A DNA stretch of 64,000 nt, from contig NZ_CP129107.1 in assembly GCF_030406725.1 (NCBI RefSeq), positions 1,364,001 through 1,428,000 on the forward strand, in the 5' to 3' direction. Position 1 is the stretch's first letter; each line of letters opens with the position of its first letter. Of the stretch, positions 48,901 to 59,370 are shown one piece after another. Below the pieces are notes generated by a model. It saw only the letters and a list, made by a program, of their open reading frames with translations. It did no database searches and was not told the origin of the DNA. Made by a program: the position numbers and the translations under genes. The DNA is from Alteriqipengyuania flavescens. GTDB taxonomy: Bacteria > Pseudomonadota > Alphaproteobacteria > Sphingomonadales > Sphingomonadaceae.

Positions 48901-50046
48901 CTATTCCGCCGCCACGGCGTGGGGTTCGAAGGCGGTGGCTTCGCCTGCCTCGATGGCGGCGGCCTTTTCCTCGACCAACCTGACCACGTGGTCGAGCATC
49001 GCCTCGCTCTGGACGTGGTGGTCGGTCACGCCGGACAGGTAGACCATATGTTTGCCCGCACCGCCGCCGGTGATGCCGATATCGGTCTCGCGCGCTTCGC
49101 CGGGGCCGTTGACCACGCAGCCAAGCACCGAAAGGCTCATCGGCGTCTTGATGTGCTCGAGCCGCTTTTCCAGCGCCTCGACCGTGCGGATCACGTCGAA
49201 ACCCTGGCGGCTGCAGCTGGGGCAGGAGACGACGCGCACGCCGCGGGTGCGCAGGCCGAGTGCTTTCAGCATCTCGAACCCGACCTTCACTTCCTGCTCC
49301 GGCTCGGCCGAAAGCGACACGCGGATCGTGTCGCCGATGCCGGCCCACAGCAGGCTGCCGATGCCGATGGAAGACTTCACCGTCCCGCCGATCAGTCCGC
49401 CCGCCTCGGTAATGCCGAGATGCAGCGGGCAATCGACCGTTTCGGCAAGCGCGTGGTAGGCCGCGACGGCGAGGAACACGTCGGATGCCTTCACCGCGAC
49501 CTTGTATTCGTGGAAATCGTGGTCCTGCAGCAGCTTGATATGGTCGAGCGCGCTTTCCACCAGCGCTTCGGGGCAGGGTTCGCCGTATTTTTCCAGCAGG
49601 TCCTTTTCCAGGCTGCCGGCGTTCACGCCGATGCGGATGGCGCAGCCGTTAGCCTTGGCGGCGCGGACGACTTCGGCCACGCGCTCCGACGAACCGATGT
49701 TGCCGGGGTTGATGCGCAGGCAGGCCGCACCTGCGTCGGCCGCTTCCAGCGCGCGCCTGTAGTGGAAATGGATGTCCGCGACGATCGGCACGCGCGCCGC
49801 TTTCGTGATCTTGCCGAAAGCCTCGCTCGCCTCTTTCGTGGGCACCGAGACGCGGATGATGTCCGCGCCCACATCCTCGCACCGGCGGATCTGGTCGATC
49901 GTGGCGACCGCGTCTTCCGTGGGCGTGTTGGTCATCGTCTGCACGGTGATCGGCGCATCGCCGCCGACCGGCACGGTGCCGACCATGATCTGGCGGGACT
50001 GACGGCGCTCGATCGTGCGCCAGGGGCGGATGGCATTCATTGTCAT
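48901..50046 (-). CDS. ispG: 4-hydroxy-3-methylbut-2-enyl diphosphate synthase
   Basis: 381 residues. [20 protein letters not shown] starts the TIM barrel; the [4Fe-4S] domain has Cys in SCPSCSRQG and [23 protein letters not shown] and GITEAGG are further signatures. It performs the penultimate step of the MEP isoprenoid route, feeding ubiquinone side-chain and bactoprenol synthesis. It starts at ATG 50046 or 50040 (MTMNAIRP). The HDAC-like gene follows directly. Confidence 0.95.
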   Translation of the reverse strand: MTMNAIRPWRTIERRQSRQIMVGTVPVGGDAPITVQTMTNTPTEDAVATIDQIRRCEDVGADIIRVSVPTKEASEAFGKITKAARVPIVADIHFHYRRALEAADAGAACLRINPGNIGSSERVAEVVRAAKANGCAIRIGVNAGSLEKDLLEKYGEPCPEALVESALDHIKLLQDHDFHEYKVAVKASDVFLAVAAYHALAETVDCPLHLGITEAGGLIGGTVKSSIGIGSLLWAGIGDTIRVSLSAEPEQEVKVGFEMLKALGLRTRGVRVVSCPSCSRQGFDVIRTVEALEKRLEHIKTPMSLSVLGCVVNGPGEARETDIGITGGGAGKHMVYLSGVTDHHVQSEAMLDHVVRLVEEKAAAIEAGEATAFEPHAVAAE

Positions 50047-50154
50047 GTGTCTCGGTAAGTTCTCGCGCGCCCCATATGGCGCATCTGCTGCAGTTTTGCG
50101 ACCTTTGCGAATGCGTATGGGATTTCGCAGTGGGATGCGCCATGAACGCGCGCC

Positions 50155-51156
50155 ATGAACGACCCGCGCGACACGAATGAACTCGACGGCCCGCTGCTCT
50201 TCGGCCGTGTGCTGGACGGGAAGGGGGGCGGCCGCCCCATCGGCTGGGACGAGGCGCGCGAGTGGCAGCCGGCCGGCCCGGACGAGGTGCTGTGGGTGCA
50301 CCTGTGCCGCAACCGGCCCGGCGTGCAGGAATGGCTGGAGGGTTCGCTTTCCGTCCCCGAACCCACGGCGGAATTGCTGGTGTCGGATTCAACCCGCCCG
50401 CGCGCTTTCAGCGAAGGCGGCACGCTGGTCAGCACGCTGCGCGGGATCAATTTCAATCCGGGGGCGGAGCCGGAGGACATGATCTCCATGCAGCTGTGGT
50501 GCGACGGGCGGCGGCTGGTCACGCTGCGCCGCCTTGCGCTGCAGACCCCGCGCGACGTGCTTGCCCTGATCGACCGCGGGATCGGCCCGCCCGACGCGGG
50601 CGCAACGATAACCCTGCTCGCCGAATTCATGATCGCGCGGATGAACCAGTCGATCGTCGACATGAACGACGTGATCGACGCGCTGGAGGAGGAGGATCCG
50701 GAAAAGGACCCCGAAGGGATGCTGGGCCGCATTGCCGCCATCCGCCGCAACTGCCTCGGCCTGAAACGCCACATGTCGCCGCAGCACGAGGCGCTGGAGC
50801 GGATCAGCCGCGAAGCACCCGCCTGGTTCGAGGATCACGACCGGCGCGAAATCGCCGAATCCATCGACCGCTTGCGCCGCTATCTCGACGATATCGACAT
50901 CAGCAAGGAAAGCGCCGTGGTGCTGATGGACGAGCTGCGCGCCCGCGCCCTCGCCAGCAACGAGAAAGCGACTTACGTGCTGACCATCGTGGCCGGCATC
51001 TTCCTGCCGCTCGGTTTCCTGACCGGCCTGTTCGGCATCAACGTTGGCGGGATGCCGTGGACAGACACGGTGGACGGTTTCTGGCTGGTCACCGCGGCCT
51101 GCCTTGCGATCTTCGTCGGGCTGGTGGGCCTGTTCAAGAAGCTCGACTGGCTCTGA
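50155..51156 (+). CDS. zntB: CorA-family zinc transporter ZntB
   Basis: 333 residues. A large cytoplasmic funnel domain (residues 1-270) with long charged helices ([20 protein letters not shown]), then two C-terminal transmembrane helices. The pore signature is [11 protein letters not shown] (G-I-N, the ZntB variant of CorA's GMN), ending [14 protein letters not shown]. ZntB moves Zn2+ with protons; direction is debated. The ATG at 50155 diverges from ispG across 108 bases. Confidence 0.9.
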   Translation: MNDPRDTNELDGPLLFGRVLDGKGGGRPIGWDEAREWQPAGPDEVLWVHLCRNRPGVQEWLEGSLSVPEPTAELLVSDSTRPRAFSEGGTLVSTLRGINFNPGAEPEDMISMQLWCDGRRLVTLRRLALQTPRDVLALIDRGIGPPDAGATITLLAEFMIARMNQSIVDMNDVIDALEEEDPEKDPEGMLGRIAAIRRNCLGLKRHMSPQHEALERISREAPAWFEDHDRREIAESIDRLRRYLDDIDISKESAVVLMDELRARALASNEKATYVLTIVAGIFLPLGFLTGLFGINVGGMPWTDTVDGFWLVTAACLAIFVGLVGLFKKLDWL

Positions 51157-51177
51157 GCCGGGACTGAACTGGTGGCC

Positions 51178-52137
51178 TCAGCCCCAGCTTTCGCCGGTCA
51201 GTTCCTCCGATTTCGCCCACAGCGCGTCGGCGATGGCGGGATCGATGGCGTAGGACCGCACGCCGCCCATCGGGTCCTCGTCGTCCACGTCGGCGATGTG
51301 GCAGTCTTCCGGATAAAGCCCGCCACGCCCGCCCAGTTCAGGTTCAGTCGTGACCCAGCAGGTGGTCGCCGCGCCTTGCGGGATGGTCTTGAACGGATCG
51401 GGCTCCTGCCCGCTTTCTTCCGCGTTCTTGCGGATCCGCTCCATCAGCGCGGCCATGTCCGCTTCGGTCAAGTGGCGCGACAGGTTGGTCATGATCCCGC
51501 CGGGATGCAGCGCAAAGGCGTGGATACCCTTGTCCGCGAACCGCTGTTCCAGCCCCACGGCGAAGAGGACGTTGGCGGTTTTCGACTGGCCGTAGCTGAG
51601 CCAGGGATCGTAGTCGCGATCCTCGAAAAATGGGTCGTCCAGGTGGACGCGGTCGATGTGGTGCCCGCGGCTCGACAGGTTGACGATGCGCTGTCCGCTG
51701 CCTTTTTCCAGCAGCGGCAGCAGGTATTTCGTCAGCACGAAATGGCCGAGATGGTTGGTGCCGAACTGCATCTCGAACCCGTCGGCGGTCTGCATTTCGG
51801 GGCAGGCCATGATGCCGGCGTTGTTGATCAGCAGGTCGATCTTGTCGAAACGCTCCTGCGCCTGCTTCCCGCCAGTGCGGCAGCTTTCGATCGAGGCGAG
51901 GTCGCACACCAGCGTATCGATCTGCGCGCCGGTGGCCTCGGCGATTTCGGCCTTCGCATCGTCCAGCTTGCCCGCGTCGCGGCCGGACAGGATGACATGT
52001 GCCCCGCGCGCCGCCATCGCCCGCACCGTTTCCTTGCCGAGGCCGGAATAGGCACCGGTGACCAGCGCCGTGCGCCCGCCCATGTCGATACCGGCGACTA
52101 CCTCGTCCGCCGTGCTGGTCTTGCCGAAATCGCCTAT
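51178..52137 (-). CDS. Short-chain dehydrogenase/reductase
   Basis: About 319 residues. Rossmann motif ALVTGAYSGLGKETV (TGxxxGxG), LLINNAGIM (NNAG), VNLSSRGHHI (Ser) and YGQSKTANVLFAV (catalytic Tyr-x-x-x-Lys) are all intact, and the C-terminal region with HPGGIMTNLSRHL matches the retinol-dehydrogenase-like SDR branch. Substrate unknown. The best ribosome-binding site, aaggag (52145-52150 area), sits 7 bases before an ATA at 52137 that would give the family-like GDFGKTSTADEV start. Canonical alternatives are GTG 52167 and ATG 52083. Confidence 0.87.
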   Translation of the reverse strand: MGDFGKTSTADEVVAGIDMGGRTALVTGAYSGLGKETVRAMAARGAHVILSGRDAGKLDDAKAEIAEATGAQIDTLVCDLASIESCRTGGKQAQERFDKIDLLINNAGIMACPEMQTADGFEMQFGTNHLGHFVLTKYLLPLLEKGSGQRIVNLSSRGHHIDRVHLDDPFFEDRDYDPWLSYGQSKTANVLFAVGLEQRFADKGIHAFALHPGGIMTNLSRHLTEADMAALMERIRKNAEESGQEPDPFKTIPQGAATTCWVTTEPELGGRGGLYPEDCHIADVDDEDPMGGVRSYAIDPAIADALWAKSEELTGESWG

Positions 52138-52240
52138 CGCCTGTCTCCTTCGCGCTTCTCTTGGCACCGCGGCGCGGCAAACGAAAGGGGCGCCGGACTT
52201 GTCGCCCGGCGCCCCCTAGTCGCTTTGCCTGGCGATGCGC

Positions 52241-53467
52241 TTACGCGCCCGGCGGCAGCGGGTCGTTGTCGGTCGGGCCGGTGGTGTGGGTCGTGCCGGC
52301 GCCGCCATCGGAACCTTCCCACTTTTCCAGCTGGCGTCCGGCCCACTCGCGGCCGCCGAGGCCGAAGGCGAGCGCCCCTGCCACGGCGATGCCGATTACG
52401 ATCGCGCTGAAGGCGGTTTCCGTGATGATGTCGCCCACGCCGGTGTAGGACAGGCCCATGAAGGTAAAGAGCACGATCGTGGCCCAGCGGACCACCGTGC
52501 CTGCAGTGGAGGACCCGTCGGCCCCGCTCACCAGCTTGGCCAGCAGGTTGGCGATCAGGAAGCCGAAGCCGATGACCACCGCACCGAAGACGACGCGGGC
52601 GCCGAGTTCCAGCACCTCGTCGAGGATGGCGGTCAGTTCCGGGAAACCCAGCATCCGCGTCGCCGCGATGGCGAAGAACAGGATGATCGCCACCTGCACG
52701 ATGCGCGCGATGATGTTCGACACGCTGGTGCCTTCGCTGACGAGGCCGGTCGCCGCAATGGAGCGGTCGACGCCGAGGCCCGGCAGGACCTCGCCGATGA
52801 TCTGCACCACGAAGCGGCTGATCAGGTAGCCGATGCCCAGCAGGATGGCCGCCCCGATGATATTCGGGATCGCGTTCAGGATGATCGTCAGCATGTTGCT
52901 GGCCGGATCGCTGATCGCCGCGATGTCGAGCGCATCCAGCGCCGCGATGGCGACCGGGATGATGATCAGGACATAGACGATCGTGCCGATGGTCTTGCTG
53001 ATCGCGCTGTTGCCGGTGACATTGTCCACCCCGCCGCGATTGGCCCATTTGTCGAGGTCCAGCGTCTGCATGAAGGTGACGACGAGATCGCGCACGATGC
53101 GCGCGACCATGACCCCGATGAAGAAGATGAGGCCCGCCCCGACCAGGTTGGGAATGAAGTCCATCACGTTTTCGAGCAGGGTGTTGATCGGCCCCGCAAC
53201 GGCGCCGAGTTCCAGCACGGAAAGGATGGCGAGCAGGCCGAACAGCCAGATCAGCAGGCTGACGATCTTGCCCAGGCTTTCACCGAGGCTGGTGCCGCTC
53301 GAGGTTTCCCGTGAAAAGAATGAAACGTTGTCGACCAATTTGGCGAACGCCCATTTCGCCGCCTTCGCCAACGCCCAGGTGACGATGAGGATGCCGATCG
53401 CCATCGCTGCCTTTTCCAATATCGCCAGCGCCAGATCGCTGTCGAATCGCCTGTTGAATCCATTCAT
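52241..53467 (-). CDS. Mechanosensitive ion channel family protein (MscS TM-helix repeat type)
   Basis: 408 residues, with about eight or more hydrophobic helices in repeated MscS_TM-like units (for example ENVMDFIPNLVGAGLIFFIG and LNAIPNIIGAAILLGIGYLI, both with the x-IPN-x-x-GA motif). A soluble C-terminus carries GREWAGRQLEKWEGSDGGAG and a Thr/Pro-rich tail. It lacks the large MscS C-terminal vestibule. It probably forms a membrane channel or scaffold related to osmotic protection. The start at 53467 (MNGFNRRFDSDLALAILEKA) has aagggg upstream; a much longer frame to 54880 is a shadow. Confidence 0.82.
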   Translation of the reverse strand: MNGFNRRFDSDLALAILEKAAMAIGILIVTWALAKAAKWAFAKLVDNVSFFSRETSSGTSLGESLGKIVSLLIWLFGLLAILSVLELGAVAGPINTLLENVMDFIPNLVGAGLIFFIGVMVARIVRDLVVTFMQTLDLDKWANRGGVDNVTGNSAISKTIGTIVYVLIIIPVAIAALDALDIAAISDPASNMLTIILNAIPNIIGAAILLGIGYLISRFVVQIIGEVLPGLGVDRSIAATGLVSEGTSVSNIIARIVQVAIILFFAIAATRMLGFPELTAILDEVLELGARVVFGAVVIGFGFLIANLLAKLVSGADGSSTAGTVVRWATIVLFTFMGLSYTGVGDIITETAFSAIVIGIAVAGALAFGLGGREWAGRQLEKWEGSDGGAGTTHTTGPTDNDPLPPGA

Positions 53468-53590
53468 TCTTGCTGTCCCCTTTTGCGAGTTTGTTCTCCG
53501 CGGGTATCTTGCTAGCACAACAAGCGCCCAGCCCGAAATCGGGATGGGGACAGAAGGCCGCAGCGGATGGTCGATTACAGGGAAAAGTCG

Positions 53591-54676
53591 ATGAGAAACT
53601 GGATCATGTCGATTGTCGTGGCTTCTGCCGCACTGGCGCTGCCTGCTTTCGCTCAGGAAGCCGCACCGGAAGAGCGGCCGCGCTGGTCGATCGCCATCCA
53701 CGGCGGTGCGGGCACGATCCGGCGGGAGGACATGAGCGAGGAACGCGAGGCGGAATATCGCGCCGCGCTGCAGGCCGCTCTCGATGCCGGCAGCAAGGTG
53801 CTGGCCGAAGGCGGCAGCGCGGAAGACGCGGTGATCGCGGCCATCGTCATCATGGAGGACGACGCGCGCTTCAACGCAGGCCGCGGCGCGGTGCTGACCT
53901 GGGACGGCGTGGCCGAGCTCGATGCGGCGATCATGACCGGGGATCAGCGTGAAGCGGGAGCGGTGACCGGGGTGCGCACGATCCGAAACCCGATCCTGCT
54001 GGCGCGCGAGGTCAAGGACAATTCGCCCCACGTGTTCCTGTCCGGCAGCGGCGCGGAAAGCTTCGCCGCCGATCGCGGCATGGAATTCGTCGACCCGTCC
54101 TATTTCATCACCGAACCGCGCGTGCGGGCGCTGGAGGGCGTAAAGGCGCGCGAGTTGAGCGTACTGCAAGCGGGCGATAACAAGTTCGGCACGGTCGGCG
54201 CGGTGGCTCTCGACAGCGCGGGCAACATGGCTGCGGGCACCTCGACCGGCGGCCTGACGGGCAAGCGCTGGGGCCGCATCGGCGATGCGCCGGTGGTGGG
54301 CGCGGGCACCTATGCCGACAACCGTTCCTGTGCCGTCAGCGCCACCGGCACCGGCGAGTATTTCATCCGCGTGGCCGTGGCGCACGAGATCTGCACGCGT
54401 CTCCGGATCGAAGGCGCCGCCTACAGGGAGCGGGAGCGCGAGGCGGTGGGGGCGACCGGCGCGGAATTCTACGTTTCGAACATCTTCCGCGTTCAGCGCG
54501 CCATCGTCGACGAGGTGATGGCAGAAATGGCGGCGCTCGGCGGCACTGGCGGCGTCATCGTCGCCTTGCCGGACGGCGCGACGTTTTTCAGCTTCGATAC
54601 CCCCGGCATGTACCGAGGGCGCGCCAACAGCTTCGGCCTGAATGAAGTCGCGCTCTACGCCGACGAGGGCAATTGA
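53591..54676 (+). CDS. iaaA: Isoaspartyl peptidase / L-asparaginase, exported
   Basis: 361 residues of the Ntn-hydrolase type 2 asparaginases. Signal peptide MRNWIMSIVVASAALALPAF, cleaved near AFA-QE. AIHGGAGTI, RFNAGRGAVLTWDGVAELDA and the autocleavage site DNKFGTVGAVALD (nucleophile Thr after Gly) are present, with GTSTGGLTGKRWGRIGDAPV and GAGTYADN completing the site. It removes isoAsp-containing dipeptides or asparagine in the periplasm. The ATG at 53591 is preceded by aggga; the frame also opens at 53567. Confidence 0.9.
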   Translation: MRNWIMSIVVASAALALPAFAQEAAPEERPRWSIAIHGGAGTIRREDMSEEREAEYRAALQAALDAGSKVLAEGGSAEDAVIAAIVIMEDDARFNAGRGAVLTWDGVAELDAAIMTGDQREAGAVTGVRTIRNPILLAREVKDNSPHVFLSGSGAESFAADRGMEFVDPSYFITEPRVRALEGVKARELSVLQAGDNKFGTVGAVALDSAGNMAAGTSTGGLTGKRWGRIGDAPVVGAGTYADNRSCAVSATGTGEYFIRVAVAHEICTRLRIEGAAYREREREAVGATGAEFYVSNIFRVQRAIVDEVMAEMAALGGTGGVIVALPDGATFFSFDTPGMYRGRANSFGLNEVALYADEGN

Positions 54677-54680
54677 GGCC

Positions 54681-55148
54681 CTACAGCGTCCGGGCCATGC
54701 ATAGGCTGAAATCGTCGGACACGTATTCGCCGAAGTTCTCGCATTCGGCGAAACCGTTGGCTGCATAGAGGCGCACGGCCGGAGCGAAGGCTTCGGCCCG
54801 GCCGGTTTCGAGCCCCACCCACTCGTAGCCCCGCGCCCGCGCTTCGGCGAGAAGGTGGTCGAGCATCGCGCGCCCGGCACCCTTGCCGCGATAGGCCGGG
54901 GCGGCGCGCATCGACTTGAGTTCGCCGCGCGTGGGCGACAGTTCCTTCAGCGCCCCGACTGCCGCCAACTCCTCGTCATCCCATGCGGCGTAGAACGTAA
55001 CATCGGGCGCGCGCAGCCGCTCTGCCGGCATCGCGTGCACCTTGCAGGCGGGCGACCAGCGGTGCATTTCGTCGAGATGCGCCTGCAACAGGGCGAGCAC
55101 CGCGGGATCGGACAGCGCGCCTTGCCGGATGGCGTAGGCACGGCTCAC
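54681..55148 (-). CDS. GNAT-family N-acetyltransferase
   Basis: 155 residues. Core acetyl-CoA motif MRAAPAYRGKGAGRAMLDHL (Arg-Gly-x-Gly-x-Gly/Ala) followed by YEWVGLETGRAEAFAPAVRL and LYAANGFAECENFGEYVSDD, a layout like YsnE/PsiE-type acetyltransferases. Substrate unknown. The start is GTG 55148, which overlaps the RDD gene's stop by 4 bases (GTGA). Last gene of the MoxR operon; it converges with iaaA. Confidence 0.87.
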   Translation of the reverse strand: MSRAYAIRQGALSDPAVLALLQAHLDEMHRWSPACKVHAMPAERLRAPDVTFYAAWDDEELAAVGALKELSPTRGELKSMRAAPAYRGKGAGRAMLDHLLAEARARGYEWVGLETGRAEAFAPAVRLYAANGFAECENFGEYVSDDFSLCMARTL

Positions 55149-56017
55149 GAGAACTTGTCCTTCTTGCGATTGCCGAACTGCATTCCCCGCTCCAGCCGGG
55201 CCCGCAGCTGGGCATAGAAAGCCTCCAGGAACGCGCGCTCGTCGCCCGATCCTGCATCCCAGCCGATTTTTGCAGCGATGGTCTGCGCCACCTGCTCGAT
55301 GGCGTCGGGCCGGTCCTCGCGCAGCACGCGCTCCAGCACCTGCAATTCGTGTTCGCCATAGACCGACAGTTCCTCTTCGCCGAAACGATAGGTCGCGCCT
55401 GTCGAAGCCGACCGCCCGCGCGCGCCTTCGCTGGCGGAAAGGAGATCGCCCAGTTCGCTGCGCGGCCGTTCGACCACCCAGGTGCCCGCGATGATGTCGC
55501 CGGCACGCATGCGGTCCCTGTTGAAGAACAGGAAGAAGCTGAAGATGCCGAACCAAAGCAGGCCGAGCCAGCTGACGAGGCTGCCCCAGTCCGACGTCAG
55601 CAGCCAGATGACGGGGATGAATATCTCCACTTCGCGCAGCAGGTTCCGGGCGATCACCGCCTCGGCCGACAACCTGCCGCCGCTGCGGTCCGCCACGCGG
55701 ATGCCGACCGCGCGCTTGCCCGGCGTCGCCCCGCGCGGACCCAGCTCGAAGAAGGCGAAATAGCCGTTCTTGAAGAAGAACAGGAACAGGATGACGACGA
55801 TCGCCAGCCCTTCGAGGGAGCGTTCGAGATTGGCGGCTCCGTTCGCCGCCCACAGGGCCAGCAGGAACACGGCGAGGACGGTGACGGCCATGATGGTGAG
55901 GTCGAGCACCAGCGCCCCGAAGCGCGCGCCGCGGCTGGCCAGTGCCAGCTTCATCGGCAGCCCTTCCGGCGTCACCACCGTGCGGACCGCCCCGGCATCG
56001 GGCACCAGCGGCGTCAT
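55145..56017 (-). CDS. RDD-family membrane protein
   Basis: 290 residues. The RDD domain covers about 25-170: ASRGARFGALVLDLTIMAVT (Arg and Asp of the RDD motif), FELGPRGATPGKRAVGIRVA and NRDRMRAGDIIAGTWVVERP, with two to three transmembrane helices. The C-terminal 110 residues are soluble and charged. Function unknown; RDD proteins are often neighbours of MoxR/DUF58/SpoIIM genes, as here. Both ends overlap neighbours by 4 bases. Confidence 0.87.
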   Translation of the reverse strand: MTPLVPDAGAVRTVVTPEGLPMKLALASRGARFGALVLDLTIMAVTVLAVFLLALWAANGAANLERSLEGLAIVVILFLFFFKNGYFAFFELGPRGATPGKRAVGIRVADRSGGRLSAEAVIARNLLREVEIFIPVIWLLTSDWGSLVSWLGLLWFGIFSFFLFFNRDRMRAGDIIAGTWVVERPRSELGDLLSASEGARGRSASTGATYRFGEEELSVYGEHELQVLERVLREDRPDAIEQVAQTIAAKIGWDAGSGDERAFLEAFYAQLRARLERGMQFGNRKKDKFS

Positions 56018-57054
56018 GGCGTATCCCCCGCCCTCCCGGACTTCGCAGTCAGGCCGCGCCCGGCGCCGACGAAATAGGCGAGCCACAGGGCGCCAATGGA
56101 CCCGCCGATGACGAAGCGCGTCGCAGTGTCCGTGACCAGCTGCCGCACGTAACCTTCCAAGACGGCGGCAAGGCTCATCATGATGACGACCCCGACCATC
56201 ACCACCGCCGCGCGGACCCCGGCGGATTTCGCCGCGGCCATGATCGCGCGGTTGCCGGGGAAGGCCATGGTCCGCCCGATATGCAGCCCCGCCGCGCCCG
56301 CCAGCATGATCGCGGTCAGTTCCGTCGTGCCGTGGACGCTGAGCCAGGCGATGAAATCCCAGCCGAGGTCGGCGCGGAAGAACAGCCACAGCATCGCGCC
56401 GAGCAGCGCGGTATTATAGAGCAGCAGCAAGAGCGTGGGGATGCCGAAGGCAAAGCCCAGTGCGAAGGCGAGGATGGAGACGCCCGCGTTGTTGCTGAAC
56501 AGGCTGGTCGCGAAAAGCGACAGCCCTTCGGTCTCCTCCCCGCCGCCGAACAGGCTTTCGGAAAGCAGCTGGGGGGAGGCATCGGGTCCGCGCCCGCCCG
56601 CCATGCCTGCCGGTACGAGGCGGTAGAACCAGTTGTCGTCGCCCGCGCACAGCAGCCAGCCTACCAGCGTGCCGGCGAACATCACGGCAAAGGCGATGCA
56701 GATGTCGAGCCACATCTGTCGCAGGCGTGCGGGCCAGCCGCCGCCCAGGAAATCGCGCAGCCAGCGCCACAGGCCGATGCGCGGGCCATAGACCTGGAAC
56801 CACGCGCGCTGCACCAGCGCCTCCAGGTAAGCGATGGTCGCCGCATCGAGCGAGGTTTCGCGCGCCACGGCAAGGCTGGATGCCGCGGTCCGGTAAAGCG
56901 CGGGCATCGCCAGCACATCCGCGTCGGACAGGCGGCGCAGGCGGCCTTTCTCCATCCGGGTCAGCAGTTCTTCCAGCCGTTCCCATTCGTCCTGTCGTTC
57001 CTTGCGGAACGTGTCGGAGCGCAGCAGCGCAAGGTCGGTCGCAGGCGCGTTCAT
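56014..57054 (-). CDS. SpoIIM-family (stage II sporulation protein M-like) membrane protein
   Basis: 346 residues. A soluble helical N-terminus (about 110 residues), then five or six transmembrane helices: MWLDICIAFAVMFAGTLVGW, FATSLFSNNAGVSILAFALG, PTLLLLLYNTALLGAMLWLF, WLSVHGTTELTAIMLAGAAG and two more. The FSNNAGVSILAFALG and HGxxEL elements are family hallmarks. Bacilli use SpoIIM in engulfment; in non-sporulating alphaproteobacteria it is part of the MoxR cluster with unknown envelope role. ATGA overlap with RDD; 4-base overlap with DUF58. Confidence 0.88.
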   Translation of the reverse strand: MNAPATDLALLRSDTFRKERQDEWERLEELLTRMEKGRLRRLSDADVLAMPALYRTAASSLAVARETSLDAATIAYLEALVQRAWFQVYGPRIGLWRWLRDFLGGGWPARLRQMWLDICIAFAVMFAGTLVGWLLCAGDDNWFYRLVPAGMAGGRGPDASPQLLSESLFGGGEETEGLSLFATSLFSNNAGVSILAFALGFAFGIPTLLLLLYNTALLGAMLWLFFRADLGWDFIAWLSVHGTTELTAIMLAGAAGLHIGRTMAFPGNRAIMAAAKSAGVRAAVVMVGVVIMMSLAAVLEGYVRQLVTDTATRFVIGGSIGALWLAYFVGAGRGLTAKSGRAGDTP

Positions 57055-58373
57055 CCGATACGCCCCCGGCGCTTGATGGCAAGGTAGCGGTCGATCACCG
57101 CGAAGCCGAGCGATTGCCACGGCGCCTCGATCACGTCCGCGCCCATCTGGCGCAGGCGGGAAAGCACCAAGGCGCGCTGGGTCAGCAGCGTGTCCGCCGC
57201 GACCGACCCGGCAATGTCGGGCATGGCTGCGGGTTCGGCCTCCGCCAGCTCCTCCAACTCGGTGTCCTCGAAAGTGACGAACAGGACGATATGCGTCTCG
57301 AGCAGCCGGCCGACGCCTTCCAGCATCAGCTGGGCGGAAGTGGGGTCGGTGAAGTCGGAGAACAGGATCACCAGCGATCGCCGCTGCAACCGCGAGGCAA
57401 GCGTGGCGAGGCCGAGGGTGAAGTTGGGTTCGGCAGTGTGGTAGTCGAGCTCCGCCGCGGCGTTCTGCAGGCGGCCGAAGGCGCCGGTCTCGGCATAGAA
57501 TGGCGTCGCGACTTCGGGCCGCTGAGCGAAGGCGAACAGCGAAACCTTGTCGCCGCCCTTCAGCGCGACATAGGCGCTGGTGAGGGCGGCGGAAATCGCC
57601 CGGTCGATGCGCGGCAGGCCGTCGACTGGCTCGCACATGGTCTGGCCGCAGTCGAAGGCGAAGACGATCTGGTTGTTGCGCTCGACCTCGTTCTCGCGGG
57701 CATTGAGGCGGACGTGCTTGGCGGAGGATTTCCAGTCGATCCGGCGGCGGTCCATGCCCGGCTGGTATTCCACCAGTGCTTCGAACTGCGTGCCTTCGCC
57801 GCGCAGGCGCCGCGCCATGAGGCCGAAGTGCGCGTCGCGCAGCAGGGTCTGCAGGGCCGGGCTGCGCACGGGGGAGAGATCGGGCCGGATGCGTACCGCC
57901 GCCTCGACCGCGGCGGAGACTTGCCGCCGCGCGAGGCCCAGCGGACCGCGCCAGCCGATCCACACATGGTCAATACTGCCCATGCCGCGGCGGGTCGGGC
58001 GGGTAACAGTCGCCGCTTCCCAGTCGCCCTCTGCGCCGCGCGTAATCGCACCGTCGATGCGGCCACCCCCGGCGAGGCGCGGATCGCACGCGAAGGCGAA
58101 ATCACCCCCGTGCGGCGTGCCGGCGAAGTCGAGCGAGAGGCCCACGGCGGTCGGCTGGCCGATTTCGGCGGTCGGCGGGATGGCGAGGTGCCATTCCGTC
58201 AGCCGCGCGGCCATGGTCCCGTCGAGCAGCACCAGCACCAGCAGCGTGCCCGCCGCCGCCGGGGCCGCGATCCATGCGCCGGGCGCGAAGGCGGCGAGCA
58301 GCGCAGCGACCGGCGCGGCCAGCGCGGCCAGCATAACCGTGCGGGCGGTGGGGACGATGGGCGGCATTTTCAC
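57051..58373 (-). CDS. DUF58-domain protein (VWA-like)
   Basis: 440 residues. Two N-terminal transmembrane helices, a beta-rich segment, then the DUF58 motif region GEGTQFEALVEYQPGMDRRR followed by IDWKSSAKH, and a VWA-like alpha/beta domain (VFAFDCGQTMCEP with a partial MIDAS, then RSLVILFSDFTDPT). It is the usual partner of MoxR AAA ATPases, probably as a substrate or adaptor in envelope maturation. It starts at GTG 58373 or ATG 58367, 4 bases after the MoxR stop. Confidence 0.9.
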   Translation of the reverse strand: MKMPPIVPTARTVMLAALAAPVAALLAAFAPGAWIAAPAAAGTLLVLVLLDGTMAARLTEWHLAIPPTAEIGQPTAVGLSLDFAGTPHGGDFAFACDPRLAGGGRIDGAITRGAEGDWEAATVTRPTRRGMGSIDHVWIGWRGPLGLARRQVSAAVEAAVRIRPDLSPVRSPALQTLLRDAHFGLMARRLRGEGTQFEALVEYQPGMDRRRIDWKSSAKHVRLNARENEVERNNQIVFAFDCGQTMCEPVDGLPRIDRAISAALTSAYVALKGGDKVSLFAFAQRPEVATPFYAETGAFGRLQNAAAELDYHTAEPNFTLGLATLASRLQRRSLVILFSDFTDPTSAQLMLEGVGRLLETHIVLFVTFEDTELEELAEAEPAAMPDIAGSVAADTLLTQRALVLSRLRQMGADVIEAPWQSLGFAVIDRYLAIKRRGRIG

Positions 58374-58377
58374 GGGA

Positions 58378-59366
<989 letters not shown>

Positions 59367-59370
<4 letters not shown>

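Noticed and set aside
52241-54880. A single 879-codon minus-strand protein
   Set aside because: Only the last 408 codons (from 53467) are channel-like; the upstream part is the antisense shadow of the isoaspartyl peptidase gene.
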